Part shown: positions 15,700 to 25,212 of the stretch, in pieces
Layout: every line of letters starts with the position of its first letter
Position numbering within the stretch: position 1 is the stretch's first letter
Assembly (NCBI GenBank): GCA_964444885.1
Contig: CAYUIZ010000026.1
Location: 1-30,170, forward strand
Reading direction: 5' to 3'
DNA from: CAYRGQ01 sp964444885
GTDB taxonomy: Bacteria > Bacteroidota > Bacteroidia > Sphingobacteriales > Sphingobacteriaceae
DNA length: 30,170 nucleotides
Program-made: the position numbers and the translations under genes
Notes under the pieces: generated by a model
Seen by the model: the letters and a program-made list of their open reading frames with translations, nothing else
The model's database searches: none
What the model was told of the DNA's origin: nothing

Positions 15700-16719
15700 A
15701 TGAATACGGTAAACATAAAAGTGCTGGCTGCCAAACTGGGCTTGTCGACGTCGACGGTGTCCCGGGCATTTCGGGGCAACAGCGATATCAGCAGCCAAAC
15801 CAAAACCCGGATACTGGAAGCCGCCAAAGCGATGGGATACATGCCCAACGTCTACGCCAGCAACCTGCGCGAGCGCAAGAGCAAGACAATTGCGGTCGTC
15901 GTGCCGGAATTCGCCAATAACTTTTTCTCCCATGCCATCCATGGCATTGAGCGCGAAGCTCGCAAGAACGGCTACCACACGTTGATTTACGTCACCGATG
16001 ACGACTACGAAAAAGAAGCCGCCTTTGTGACGGATATCTGCAACGGCAGGGTAGAGGGTGTCCTCATGTCGGTGTCGGGCGAGGAGCAACAGCACGGCTA
16101 CCTCGACATGTTGTCCAAACGCAATATTCCCCTCGTTTTTTTCGACCGCTACTACGACGACGTGCCTGCAACGCGCATCACGGCCAATGACTACGAAAGC
16201 AGCTATGCGGCTACCAAGCATCTGCTGGATAATGGCTGCTCCAAGGTGGCGTATCTTGTTGTCAATAAGCACGTATCCTTTGGTAATGTCCGCCTGCAAG
16301 GCTACCAAGACGCCCTGCGTGACCATGGTCTGCAGCTGGACGAACGCTATGTCGTGGAATGCACCAACGACAAGCTGGAAATCTGGAAGCGCTTGAAAGA
16401 GGCCTTTTTCGAGCTCAAGCCCGACGGGGTGTTCGCGTCGGTCGAACGTTTGGCCATCGCCACCTACCGCTTCTGCCAGCAGGAGGGTATCCGCATCCCT
16501 GACCAAATCAAGGTTATCGGTTTTTCGAGCCTCGAAATCGCTGACCTGCTCAACCCGGGCTTGAGCACAGTCACCCAGCCGGCGTTTGACATGGGGGAGC
16601 TGGCCGCATCCATCTTATTCGAGTCGATTTCGCAAAAGCGCAGCCAAACCGAGGACCGGCACATTATTCTCGATTCGATGGTCATCCCGCGTGCATCCAG
16701 CCAGGTTAGCAGAGGATAG
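15700..16719 (+). CDS. LacI-family transcriptional regulator of the alpha-glucan locus
   Basis: A 339-aa DNA-binding regulator. The N-terminal helix-turn-helix (about residues 5-26, IKVLAAKLGLSTSTVSRAFRG) and hinge helix region (NVYASNLRERKSKTIAVVV) are standard for the family. Residues 60-335 form a periplasmic-binding-protein-like sensor domain (VVPEFANNFFSHAIHGIE, FFDRYYDDVPATRITANDYE). It precedes the GH13 gene by 140 bp on the same strand, and that gap contains a perfect 18-bp palindrome with a central CG, the usual form of LacI-family operators. It likely represses the glucan genes until a maltodextrin-type ligand is bound; ligand and sign of control are inference. Confidence 0.94.
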   Translation: MNTVNIKVLAAKLGLSTSTVSRAFRGNSDISSQTKTRILEAAKAMGYMPNVYASNLRERKSKTIAVVVPEFANNFFSHAIHGIEREARKNGYHTLIYVTDDDYEKEAAFVTDICNGRVEGVLMSVSGEEQQHGYLDMLSKRNIPLVFFDRYYDDVPATRITANDYESSYAATKHLLDNGCSKVAYLVVNKHVSFGNVRLQGYQDALRDHGLQLDERYVVECTNDKLEIWKRLKEAFFELKPDGVFASVERLAIATYRFCQQEGIRIPDQIKVIGFSSLEIADLLNPGLSTVTQPAFDMGELAASILFESISQKRSQTEDRHIILDSMVIPRASSQVSRG

Positions 16720-16741
16720 AACGAAAAAATCACGAAAATTC

Positions 16742-16773
16742 TTGGAGGCATTAAACTTTTTTTCATACCTTTA
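16742..16773 (+). promoter_or_regulatory. Promoter candidate of the alpha-glucan operon
   Basis: TTG (16742-16744), a 21-nt spacer, then TACCTTTA (16766-16773), one mismatch from TAnnTTTG. The expected start of transcription is near 16780, at the left edge of the palindrome, so a bound repressor would block initiation or early elongation. Confidence 0.5.
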
Positions 16774-16779
16774 CAACAT

Positions 16780-16797
16780 CTCGGGAACGTTCCCGAG
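16780..16797. promoter_or_regulatory. 18-bp perfect palindrome, probable LacI-family operator
   Basis: CTCGGGAACGTTCCCGAG is exactly self-complementary, with the central CG step that LacI-family hinge helices use. It lies just downstream of the -7 box and about 60 nt after the stop of the LacI-family gene. No second full copy was noticed upstream of susC, the SusA-like gene or the GH65 gene, so this may be the main control point of the locus. Confidence 0.7.
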
Positions 16798-16859
16798 CGT
16801 GCAGTGACGGAGGCCCGGCCCCCAAATTGCTAAAAACCAATATTGTAGCCCGACAATCC

Positions 16860-19445
16860 ATGATGCGTTATCTGGTATATATCAATTTGTTATCTCTCCT
16901 TTTCTGGGGGGGATGCAAAAATCCTTCCCGTGCCGTTGATCCGTTACCGAGCGATCCCGAGCCGCTGGGACCGGAGACGGGACTGGTAGTCCATGCGCCG
17001 GATTTTCCCGACGCGACCGGCGAGTTGACGATCCGTTTTGATCCCCGCAAAGGTGACCGCGGTATGGAAAACCATTCGGGTGACGTGTATGCCCACATCG
17101 GCGTGATTACCAGCGCGAGTAGCGGCTCCACCGACTGGAAGTATACGAAAACGGAATGGCAGGAGAATACGGCAGCTAACCGCATGACGCGCACGGAAGG
17201 CGGGTTTTATGAACTCAAAATCAAACCGCGTGAGTTTTTTGGCGTTCCGGCTAGCGAAACCATTACGCATATCGCGATGGTGTTTCGCAATGCGGACGGC
17301 ACGCGCACAGGCAGGAATGCCGATGGGTCTGATATTTTTATCCGGATATATGCCGCCGATGGTCTGCATGTCCGTTTTGCCGCGCCGGAAATGCAGCCGA
17401 TGTTTGCGCCGGCGTTAGCGAAGGCCGCTTGGTCGGCCGGTGAGACGATGACGTTGACGGGGCTGGCATCCAAGGAGGCTTCGCTTTCCGTGTCGGTTAA
17501 CGGCGAAACGATAGGGTCGGTTTCTGCGAACGGCGTGTCCCTTTCTTATACACTTAACAATCACGGCGATTACACCTTCACGTTGAAAGCTGCCGCTGGG
17601 GGCGCGGTGAGTGAGGCCAGCTTTTCGCTATTCGTGTCGGGCGAATCGCAAGTGGCGGAACTGCCGGCAGGCGCGTCACCTAATGGCGTCACCTTTGGCA
17701 ACAACGGCACAACGGCTATTTTCGTGTTGACGGCGCCTGATAAGGAAGCATCGTATCTGATCGGTGACTTTAACGACTGGCGGATGACCAGCGTAGGACA
17801 TATGAAGCGTACGCCCGACGGCAAACGCTGGTGGGCACAGGTGGATAACCTCGACCCGGACCGCGACTACGCGTACCAGTTTGTGGTGGATGGAAGCCTG
17901 CGCATCGCTGATCCCTATGCTGAACTTGTCTTGGATCCGGACCATGATCGGTATATTCCGACGAGCACATTTCCGGGCTTGCCGGCCTATCCGGCCGGTA
18001 AGACGACCGGTATCGTGTCCGTAGCGCGTGCCAATCAGCCGGACTACTCATGGAGCTCGACTGCACTGGACCGCCCCCATAAACACGACCTCGTAATTTA
18101 CGAATTGCTCCTGCGCGATTTTCTCGATGCCAATAATTACCAAACGCTGGTCGACACGCTTGACTATTTGTCCAATCTCGGCGTCAATGCCGTGGGCTTG
18201 CTGCCGGTAAATGAATTTGAAGGAAACTCAAGTTGGGGTTACAATCCCTCTTTTTACTTTGCCCCGGACAAATATTACGGAACCAAGAATGCGCTGAAGC
18301 ACTTCATAGACGCGTGCCACCAGCGTGGTATCGCGGTGATTATGGATATGGTGCTGAACCATTCGTTCGGGCAGTCGCCCATGGTGCAGCTGTACATGGC
18401 CGGCGGCAAACCCGCGGCGAACAGTCCCTGGTTTAATCCCGATGCCCGGCATCCGTTTAACGTGGGTTATGACTTCAACCACGAAAGCGAGTACACCAAA
18501 GCCTTTGCCAAGGATGTCATCCGTTTCTGGATGGAGGAGTACCGCGTGGATGGGTTCCGCTTCGATTTGTCCAAAGGATTCACCCAAAAGAACAGCGGCA
18601 CAGCCGAAAGCGGGGTAGGAATCTGGAGCCAATATGACGCTTCGCGCGTCGCGATCTGGAAGGACTACAATCGCTTTATCCAAACCATTGATCCGGGCTT
18701 TTACGTGATTCTCGAACACTTTGCCGTGGACGAAGAAGAACGGGAATTGGCCCAGGAAGGCATGATGCTTTGGAATAATTTGAACCACGCCTTCAACGAG
18801 GCGACCATGGGCTGGCTGGACAACGCCGATTTGGGAAGGTTGCTGCCAGCAAATCGCGGCTTTGCCGAACCCAACTTGGTTAGCTATATGGAGAGCCATG
18901 ACGAAGAACGCATCATGTTCAAAAACCTGCAATATGGCAATGCGAAGGGCGATTATAACATCAAAGAGCTGAATACGGCACTGAAGCGTGTGGAAATGGC
19001 AGCGGCTTTCCTTTTCGCCGCACCCGGTCCGAAGATGCTGTGGCAATTTGGCGAGCTGGGGTACGATGTGAGTATCGACGAAAACGGCCGCACGGGCGAG
19101 AAGCCTATTCTGTGGAGTTACAATACCGGCAATCGCCGGGCCCTATACCATGCGTATAGCCGATTCATCGGTTACAAGACAAGCAATACCATCTTCCGGG
19201 AAGGGGAGGCCACGGCCAATCTGGCAGGAGCCGTCAAGCATATACGCTTGGTGCATGGCGGTCAGGAGGTGTGGGTGGTCGGTAATTTTGACGTCGAAAC
19301 ACGTTCGGCAAATCTTGCCGGATTTGCCGAGGGCACATGGCATGACAACGTAGCCGGCCAGCCGGTGCAGCTCACCGCCGGATATGGGCAGGCTTTGGCA
19401 CCCGGCGAGTATCATATATTCAGTAAAATCGCGCTAACTCGTTAG
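16860..19445 (+). CDS. Surface GH13 alpha-amylase-type lipoprotein (SusG-like role) with N-terminal beta-sandwich modules
   Basis: Predicted to cut starch or maltodextrin at the cell surface. Of 861 aa, the first 23 form a signal with a lipidation candidate cysteine (LLSLLFWGGC; the WGG before Cys is an imperfect lipobox). About residues 40-270 look like two beta-sandwich modules, possibly glucan-binding. Residues 285-375 resemble the CBM48/E-set domain of GH13 enzymes (YLIGDFNDW, 299-307). The catalytic barrel begins near 405. Its GH13 residues are complete: nucleophile Asp569 (VDGFRFDLS), acid/base Glu619 (VILEHF) and Asp681 (MESHDEER), plus DMVLNH for region I. An in-frame TTG at 16827 is possible, but the ATG at 16860 (or 16863) gives a proper signal sequence. 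It is the first gene after the operator. Confidence 0.9.
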   Translation: MMRYLVYINLLSLLFWGGCKNPSRAVDPLPSDPEPLGPETGLVVHAPDFPDATGELTIRFDPRKGDRGMENHSGDVYAHIGVITSASSGSTDWKYTKTEWQENTAANRMTRTEGGFYELKIKPREFFGVPASETITHIAMVFRNADGTRTGRNADGSDIFIRIYAADGLHVRFAAPEMQPMFAPALAKAAWSAGETMTLTGLASKEASLSVSVNGETIGSVSANGVSLSYTLNNHGDYTFTLKAAAGGAVSEASFSLFVSGESQVAELPAGASPNGVTFGNNGTTAIFVLTAPDKEASYLIGDFNDWRMTSVGHMKRTPDGKRWWAQVDNLDPDRDYAYQFVVDGSLRIADPYAELVLDPDHDRYIPTSTFPGLPAYPAGKTTGIVSVARANQPDYSWSSTALDRPHKHDLVIYELLLRDFLDANNYQTLVDTLDYLSNLGVNAVGLLPVNEFEGNSSWGYNPSFYFAPDKYYGTKNALKHFIDACHQRGIAVIMDMVLNHSFGQSPMVQLYMAGGKPAANSPWFNPDARHPFNVGYDFNHESEYTKAFAKDVIRFWMEEYRVDGFRFDLSKGFTQKNSGTAESGVGIWSQYDASRVAIWKDYNRFIQTIDPGFYVILEHFAVDEEERELAQEGMMLWNNLNHAFNEATMGWLDNADLGRLLPANRGFAEPNLVSYMESHDEERIMFKNLQYGNAKGDYNIKELNTALKRVEMAAAFLFAAPGPKMLWQFGELGYDVSIDENGRTGEKPILWSYNTGNRRALYHAYSRFIGYKTSNTIFREGEATANLAGAVKHIRLVHGGQEVWVVGNFDVETRSANLAGFAEGTWHDNVAGQPVQLTAGYGQALAPGEYHIFSKIALTR

Positions 19446-19480
19446 CTAATACTAATAAATCAATTAAAATCAATATTCAA

Positions 19481-22435
19481 ATGAGGAAAAATTACATGCA
19501 GCTATTGTTGGTGGTGTGTTTATTCCTGTGCGGGACCTCGTCCCTGTATGCGCAGGTGGCCACCATCACGGGCCGGGTGGTTGACGAGGGTAGTCAGCCG
19601 CTTTCTGGAGCCTCTGTACGCATCATCGAACTGAATCGTGTGGTGGCGACGGATGCCAATGGGCAATTTACGTTTGCGAACGTGCCCCAGGCCACCTACA
19701 CGATGACAGTCAGTTATATTGGGTTTGCTACTTACCGGGAAACGCTCACGGTTTCGGGAGCAAGCGCCACGGCCAACGTGGTGATGCAGAGCGACGCGCA
19801 AGCCATGGATGAAGTTGTCGTCATCGGTTATGGAACCCAAAAACGGGACGAATTGACCGGATCGATCACGACGGTGACCTCCGATGAGTTCCAAACGGGT
19901 GTCATTACCACGCCCGAGCAATTGATCCAGGGCAAGGCCGCCGGGATGCAGATCACGTCAAGCGGCGGTCGCCCAGGCGCAGGCAGCTCGATCCGTATCC
20001 GGGCAGGGGCATCGCTCAATGCGAGTAACGATCCGTTGATCGTCATTGACGGGGTGCCGTTTAGCACAAGCGGGATTCCGGGCAGCCCGAATGCCCTCAG
20101 CCTGATCAACCCCAATGATATCGAAACGTTCACGATCCTGAAGGATGCGAATGCCACGGCCATTTATGGGTCACGCGCGTCTAACGGTGTTATCCTGATC
20201 ACGACGAAGAAAGGCGCTTCGGGCAAGCCGACAATCAATTTCAACACGCAAAACTCGATCGCGACGATTGATCGGTATGTGGACGTGATGACGGCCGACG
20301 AGATCCGTGAGTACGTTACTGCCAATGGCAACGCGGCTCAATTGGCCCGTCTCGGTGACGCCAATACATTCTGGCAAGGGGAGATCTTCCGCCCGGCATT
20401 CACGACCGACAATAACATCAGTATCAGCGGATCGGTGGGCAGCTTGCCTTATCGTGTGGGCGTGGGATACTTGCACCAGGACGGTATCTTGAAACGGGAC
20501 GTCATGGATCGTACGAGTGCCTCGGTTTCCTTGAGTCCCAAGTTTTTGGATAATCACCTTTCCGTAGACCTGAACCTGAAAGGATCCAGCCAGAACTCGA
20601 TGTTTGCCGACCAAGGCGCCATCTTCAACGCCTTGATATTCGACCCTACCAAGCCGGTGCATGCCGAAAACAAATACGGGAATTTCTGGGAATGGGAGCA
20701 GGGCGAGAACCCGCATCCGCTAGCACCGCGCAACCCGGTAGGCCTGTTGGAACTTCGGGATGATGACGGAAAGGTACTGCGTTCTTTCGGTAACCTGCAG
20801 CTCGATTACAAAATGCACTTCTTGCCCGCCTTGCGTGCCAACCTTAACCTCGGTTACGATATCTCGCGCGGTCAGGGCGATGTGTTCGTCCCGGCATACG
20901 CAGCATCGAGCTATGTGGTGGGTGGCCACCAGTCGCGATACCTTTCGGATATCAATAATAAAGTACTCGAGTTTTACTTGAACTACAACAAGACGTCATA
21001 CGAATCCAACAGCAATATAGACCTGACGGCAGGATACGGCTACTATGACTTCAAGTCTACGCACAACAACTATCCGGTGTTGCGTGCCGATGGCTCTGTG
21101 CTAAGCGAGCCAGTATTCCCGTTTGATATCCCGCAAAATCGCCTCATATCCTATTATGGCCGTGCGATATACACGCTGCAAGAAAAGTACGTGGTTTCAG
21201 GTACCTTGCGTACCGACGGTTCGTCGCGCTACAGCGCCGAAAATCGCTGGGGGTTCTTTCCCTCCTTGGGATTCACTTGGCGGGCTAATCGGGAGTCCAT
21301 GTTTGATAATGCCGAGAGCCTTTCCAAGTTGAACTTGAGGCTTAGCTACGGGGTGACCGGGCAACAGGACGGCATCGCCAACTATTCTTACCTGCCTAAT
21401 TACTACATGAGCAGCAACGAGTCCCAGTATCGGTTTGGCGACCAGTTTTACCATTCCTACTCGCCAATGGCCTATGACAATGATATTCGTTGGGAAAGCA
21501 CGACGACATATAATGCCGGTTTGGACTTCGGGTTTCTGGGCGGTCGCATAGACGGTACGCTCGACGTGTATTACCGCACGACCAAGGACTTGCTGAGCGT
21601 CATCCCCATTCCGGTAGGGACTAACTTTAGCAACTTCCTGCTGACCAACGTGGGCAACATCAAAAACAACGGGGTGGAACTCAATGTCAACACCATCCCC
21701 GTGCAACGGGATGATTTTGCGTGGAACGTGAATTTCAACTTCACGTATAACCACAACGAGGTGACCAACCTGACTACAGTGGACGATCCGGATTACTTCA
21801 CCGAGCAGGGTGGTATAGAGGGCGGGACGGGACAGAACGTCCAAGTGCATACCGTTGGCTATTCGCCGTACACGTACCGGTTGTACAAGCAGATCTACCA
21901 TGAGGACGGGCGGCCGCTAGAGGGCGTGTATGCCGACCTCGACGGTGACGGCGAGATCACCGACCGCGATCGCCAGCTGTTCAAATCGCCGTTGCCTACG
22001 TATTTAATTGGGTTCTCTACCGGTGTTGACTACAAGCGCTGGTCGCTGAACACCGTGTTGCGTGCCAACATTGGGCATTATATATATGACAACGTAGGAT
22101 CTAACCTGGCGGTTCGCAATAACGTGATCAATCCGGCAGGAAACATCAATAATGCACCATTGGACGTGTTTAATACGAACTTTACGACGAATCACGCGAT
22201 GAGCGATTACTACCTGCACAACGGTTCCTTCCTGCGCATGGACAATATTTCGCTCGGCTACGACGCAGGGCGTATTTTCCCAAATTCGGGACACTTGCGT
22301 ATCTCGGCCAACGTGCAGAACGTGTTTGTACTGACCGAGTACAAGGGTGTTGATCCGGAACTGCAGGGCGGGATAGACAATCGGGTTTATCCACGTCCGC
22401 GGACATTTGTATTGGGTGTGAGTTTGGATTTCTAA
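19481..22435 (+). CDS. susC: SusC/RagA-type TonB-dependent outer-membrane transporter
   Basis: Imports oligosaccharides across the outer membrane with energy from TonB; works with SusD as its lid. The 984-aa protein has a signal peptide (residues 1-25, ending SSLYAQ), a carboxypeptidase-regulatory-like beta domain (about 28-105, ITGRVVDEGSQPLSGASVRI), the SusC signature MDEVVVIGYGTQKRDELTGS, a plug domain (about 115-240, with SIRIRAGASLNASNDPLIVI) and a C-terminal barrel ending in FVLGVSLDF with the terminal Phe typical of outer-membrane barrels. Maltodextrin as substrate is inferred from the neighbouring GH13 and GH65 genes. It starts 35 bp after the GH13 gene without an obvious promoter. 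Confidence 0.96.
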   Translation: MRKNYMQLLLVVCLFLCGTSSLYAQVATITGRVVDEGSQPLSGASVRIIELNRVVATDANGQFTFANVPQATYTMTVSYIGFATYRETLTVSGASATANVVMQSDAQAMDEVVVIGYGTQKRDELTGSITTVTSDEFQTGVITTPEQLIQGKAAGMQITSSGGRPGAGSSIRIRAGASLNASNDPLIVIDGVPFSTSGIPGSPNALSLINPNDIETFTILKDANATAIYGSRASNGVILITTKKGASGKPTINFNTQNSIATIDRYVDVMTADEIREYVTANGNAAQLARLGDANTFWQGEIFRPAFTTDNNISISGSVGSLPYRVGVGYLHQDGILKRDVMDRTSASVSLSPKFLDNHLSVDLNLKGSSQNSMFADQGAIFNALIFDPTKPVHAENKYGNFWEWEQGENPHPLAPRNPVGLLELRDDDGKVLRSFGNLQLDYKMHFLPALRANLNLGYDISRGQGDVFVPAYAASSYVVGGHQSRYLSDINNKVLEFYLNYNKTSYESNSNIDLTAGYGYYDFKSTHNNYPVLRADGSVLSEPVFPFDIPQNRLISYYGRAIYTLQEKYVVSGTLRTDGSSRYSAENRWGFFPSLGFTWRANRESMFDNAESLSKLNLRLSYGVTGQQDGIANYSYLPNYYMSSNESQYRFGDQFYHSYSPMAYDNDIRWESTTTYNAGLDFGFLGGRIDGTLDVYYRTTKDLLSVIPIPVGTNFSNFLLTNVGNIKNNGVELNVNTIPVQRDDFAWNVNFNFTYNHNEVTNLTTVDDPDYFTEQGGIEGGTGQNVQVHTVGYSPYTYRLYKQIYHEDGRPLEGVYADLDGDGEITDRDRQLFKSPLPTYLIGFSTGVDYKRWSLNTVLRANIGHYIYDNVGSNLAVRNNVINPAGNINNAPLDVFNTNFTTNHAMSDYYLHNGSFLRMDNISLGYDAGRIFPNSGHLRISANVQNVFVLTEYKGVDPELQGGIDNRVYPRPRTFVLGVSLDF

Positions 22436-22456
22436 TCCCATTAATATTTGAATGAC

Positions 22457-24052
22457 ATGAAAAAGAAATTGAGAATATACATCGCGGGTATCATGGCAGT
22501 GGCCGTGGCGGCATCGTGCCATAACTCGCTTGATTTGTATCCGGTGAACGACATCACCGCAGAGGTGGTTTATAGCACACCGGAGGGGTATAGACAGGCT
22601 TTCACAAAAGTGTACGCGAGCTACGCCCTCACCGGCGGTGGGGGCAGCGGATCCAGCGACTTGGCTGGCATCGATGCAGGTACGTCTGATTTCTTGCGCC
22701 TGTACTGGAACGCGCAAGTACTGACGACCGATGAAGGCGTGTGTGCCTGGGTGCAAGACCCGGGCGTACCAGACCTGAACTATAACAGTTGGAACTCGAA
22801 CAACGTCATGCTTCGCGGCTTGTACACCCGTTCGTTGTATCAGATCACGGTGGCCAATGAGTTTCTCCGCGAAAGCACCGACGAGAAGGTCGCCAGCCGC
22901 AATATCACGGGCGCTGACGCCGAGGCCATTCGCGGTTATCGGGTAGAAGCACGGTTCCTGCGCGCATACCAGTACTGGGTGTTGATGGATTTGTTTGGCA
23001 ATCCGCCATTCGTTACCGAGAACGACCCGATCAGCAAAGTACCGCCGCAGCAGATCTCCCGCGCCGATTTGTTTAACTATGTGGAGTCCGAGTTGCTGGA
23101 CATCGAAAGCCAGCTAGTAGGCGCCAAGCAAAACGAGTACGGCCGTGCAGACCAAGTAGCCGCATGGGCGTTGCTTGCCCGGCTTTACTTGAATGCCGAG
23201 GTCTACCTCGGTGCCGGCAATGGAAAATACAATGAAGCGGTCGACTTTGCTAGCCGGGTGATTAACTCCGGTTATACCTTGAAGCCCAACTACCGCCACT
23301 TGTTCCTGGCCGACAACGACCAAGAACGCGATGAGATTATCCTATCGATTAACTACGATGCAGTCCGTTCGCAAAACTTTGGTGGGACGACGTTTATCAT
23401 CAACTCGTCGACTAATGCTGCGATGGACCCGGCCAGCTTTGGTATTGCGTCCGGCGGCTGGGGAGGTAACCGTAGCCGACCGAGCTTGCCCCAAAAGTTT
23501 GCGGATCGATCAGGTGAGACCGATACACGCGCCATGTTTTGGGGCGACACCCCGTCGATCGACGACGTGAGCGTGTTTGACCAAGGTTTGGCTGTCACGA
23601 AATTTAGGAATGTCGACCGTAATGGCCAGCCAGCGCCCTCTAACGACCAAACCCAGGTTTCCGTGGATTTCCCACTGTTTAGGGCTGCTGATGCGTATTT
23701 GATTTATGCCGAGGCGGTGTTGCGCGGTGGCAATGGCAATATGGAGACTGCGCTGGAGTATGTCAATGCGGTGCGTACCCGTGCCTACGGAGGTGCTGCG
23801 ACCGGCAACGTCAGCGCCATCGACCTCGACCTCGACTTTATCCTCGATGAGCGTGCGCGTGAATTTTACTGGGAAGCCCACCGCCGTACCGATCTGATCC
23901 GTTTCGGCAAGTACACGGGCAACACGTACCTGTGGCCGTATAAAGGCGGTGCGCAAGGCGGCACGACAATTTCTGCCCACTTGGCCATATTCCCTTTGCC
24001 ATCGTCAGATGTGATTGCCAATCCCAACCTGACGCAAAACACGGGTTACTAA
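22457..24052 (+). CDS. susD: SusD/RagB-type starch-binding outer-membrane lipoprotein
   Basis: Surface glycan-binding partner of SusC. The 531-aa protein has a lipoprotein signal with lipobox AASC (Cys21), the SusD N-terminal region (LDLYPVNDITAEVVYST), TPR-like helices (EAIRGYRVEARFLRAYQYW) and the C-terminal LDFILDERAREFYWEAHRR motif diagnostic of SusD. An in-frame TTG at 22448 precedes the ATG at 22457; the ATG gives the normal MKKK signal start. It lies 21 bp after susC and 7 bp before the SusE-like gene. Confidence 0.96.
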   Translation: MKKKLRIYIAGIMAVAVAASCHNSLDLYPVNDITAEVVYSTPEGYRQAFTKVYASYALTGGGGSGSSDLAGIDAGTSDFLRLYWNAQVLTTDEGVCAWVQDPGVPDLNYNSWNSNNVMLRGLYTRSLYQITVANEFLRESTDEKVASRNITGADAEAIRGYRVEARFLRAYQYWVLMDLFGNPPFVTENDPISKVPPQQISRADLFNYVESELLDIESQLVGAKQNEYGRADQVAAWALLARLYLNAEVYLGAGNGKYNEAVDFASRVINSGYTLKPNYRHLFLADNDQERDEIILSINYDAVRSQNFGGTTFIINSSTNAAMDPASFGIASGGWGGNRSRPSLPQKFADRSGETDTRAMFWGDTPSIDDVSVFDQGLAVTKFRNVDRNGQPAPSNDQTQVSVDFPLFRAADAYLIYAEAVLRGGNGNMETALEYVNAVRTRAYGGAATGNVSAIDLDLDFILDERAREFYWEAHRRTDLIRFGKYTGNTYLWPYKGGAQGGTTISAHLAIFPLPSSDVIANPNLTQNTGY

Positions 24053-24059
24053 TCAAAGC

Positions 24060-25136
24060 ATGAAGTTTAAATCAAATATGATGAACACGATAAAAAAACT
24101 GGCCTTTGCGAGCATGCTGCTCATGCTGGCAGGAGCCTGCAAGAAAGAGGGGGAAACGATTACCTTATCGACAGGCGATGTGCCTGCGCTGGCGGCATCG
24201 GCCACCGACGTAGCACTCAGCAAGGAAAGTGAAGAGCTCAATGCCATTACGTTCGAATGGGCGGACTATCCGGTGTCCTGGTCTAATGACGACGTGGCTA
24301 CGGATGTTGTCGGCTACACCTTACAGATCAGCCGTGCCGGCAATAATTTCCAGAATGTGCTGTTGAGCCGGGATACCGAATCGCGTACGGCAGTTTTCAC
24401 GCACAAGGAATTTAATGACGCCCTTATCGCTGCCCAGATCGAAGCGGGTGTGCCGACCAATCTGGAAGCGCGTCTGCGTGTGGCCGTGGCCGCCAACCGG
24501 TTGTCCTATTCCAATACGATCAATTTGCAAATCACAGGCTATGAGGACATCGTTGCCTACCCCGCCTTATACTTGGCTGGTGGTTTCAACGGTTGGTCGC
24601 ATAGCGAGAATTTCCGGGCTGTTTCGACCAATTTCGACGACAACTACGAAGGATATGTGAATTTTGCCGATCCGGAAACGGAATTCAAATTCAGCAGCGA
24701 AGCGGGATGGGGCGGTACGAACTACGGCGATGGCGGAGGCAATAACCTGGATACCGATGGTGGCGCCGGCAACCTGAAAGTAGCTGATGCGGGATATTAT
24801 CTGCTGAAAGCGAACATTGCTGACCTGAATTGGTCGGCCACCAAAATGGAGTGGGGCATGATCGGCGACGCCATTGGTGGTTGGAACGCAGGCGACGACA
24901 TTCCGCTGGTTTATCATCCGGATACACGAACCTTGCGTGCCGAGGTTGCCATGTCGCCCGGGCCTTGGAAGTTCAGGGCCAATGGCGGCTGGGACATCAA
25001 CCTGGGCGCAGGCGGGCAGCCGGGGGCGTTGGCCTACGGCGGCGGGGATTTTAATTTGGAAGTAGGAGGTACCTACTTGGTCATCCTTGACCTGAGCAAC
25101 CCCGATCAGTATACGTATTCCATCGAGCTGCAGTAA
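24060..25136 (+). CDS. susE: SusE-like outer-membrane starch-binding lipoprotein
   Basis: Expected to hold starch at the surface without cutting it. The 358-aa protein starts with a lipoprotein signal (LLMLAGAC, Cys27, or Cys21 if translation begins at the ATG at 24078). An N-terminal Ig-like domain of the SusE family follows (ITFEWADYPVSW, YTLQISRAGNNF). Two C-terminal modules resemble SusE/SusF starch-binding domains: one from YLAGGFNGWSHSENFRAV and one from MIGDAIGGWNAGDDIPLVY to DLSNPDQYTYSIELQ. B. thetaiotaomicron SusE is similar in size. No separate SusF gene follows. Confidence 0.88.
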   Translation: MKFKSNMMNTIKKLAFASMLLMLAGACKKEGETITLSTGDVPALAASATDVALSKESEELNAITFEWADYPVSWSNDDVATDVVGYTLQISRAGNNFQNVLLSRDTESRTAVFTHKEFNDALIAAQIEAGVPTNLEARLRVAVAANRLSYSNTINLQITGYEDIVAYPALYLAGGFNGWSHSENFRAVSTNFDDNYEGYVNFADPETEFKFSSEAGWGGTNYGDGGGNNLDTDGGAGNLKVADAGYYLLKANIADLNWSATKMEWGMIGDAIGGWNAGDDIPLVYHPDTRTLRAEVAMSPGPWKFRANGGWDINLGAGGQPGALAYGGGDFNLEVGGTYLVILDLSNPDQYTYSIELQ

Positions 25137-25141
25137 AAAAC

Positions 25142-25186
25142 AAGCAACGTCCGGGCATTCCGACAGGGATGCCCGGGGCCTTGCTT
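25142..25186 (+). terminator. Strong hairpin between the SusE-like and SusA-like genes
   Basis: CCGGGCAT (25151-25158) and ATGCCCGG (25169-25176) form a perfect 8-bp stem around a 10-nt loop, with outer AAGCAA (25142-25147) and TTGCTT (25181-25186) able to pair. No T-run follows on the plus strand, so it may be a partial terminator or a 3' stabiliser of the susCDE message. On the minus strand it is followed by TTTTTT, but no minus-strand gene ends here. Confidence 0.55.
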
Positions 25187-25212
25187 CCTGTCATAACGAA
25201 ATAGTGGTAACT

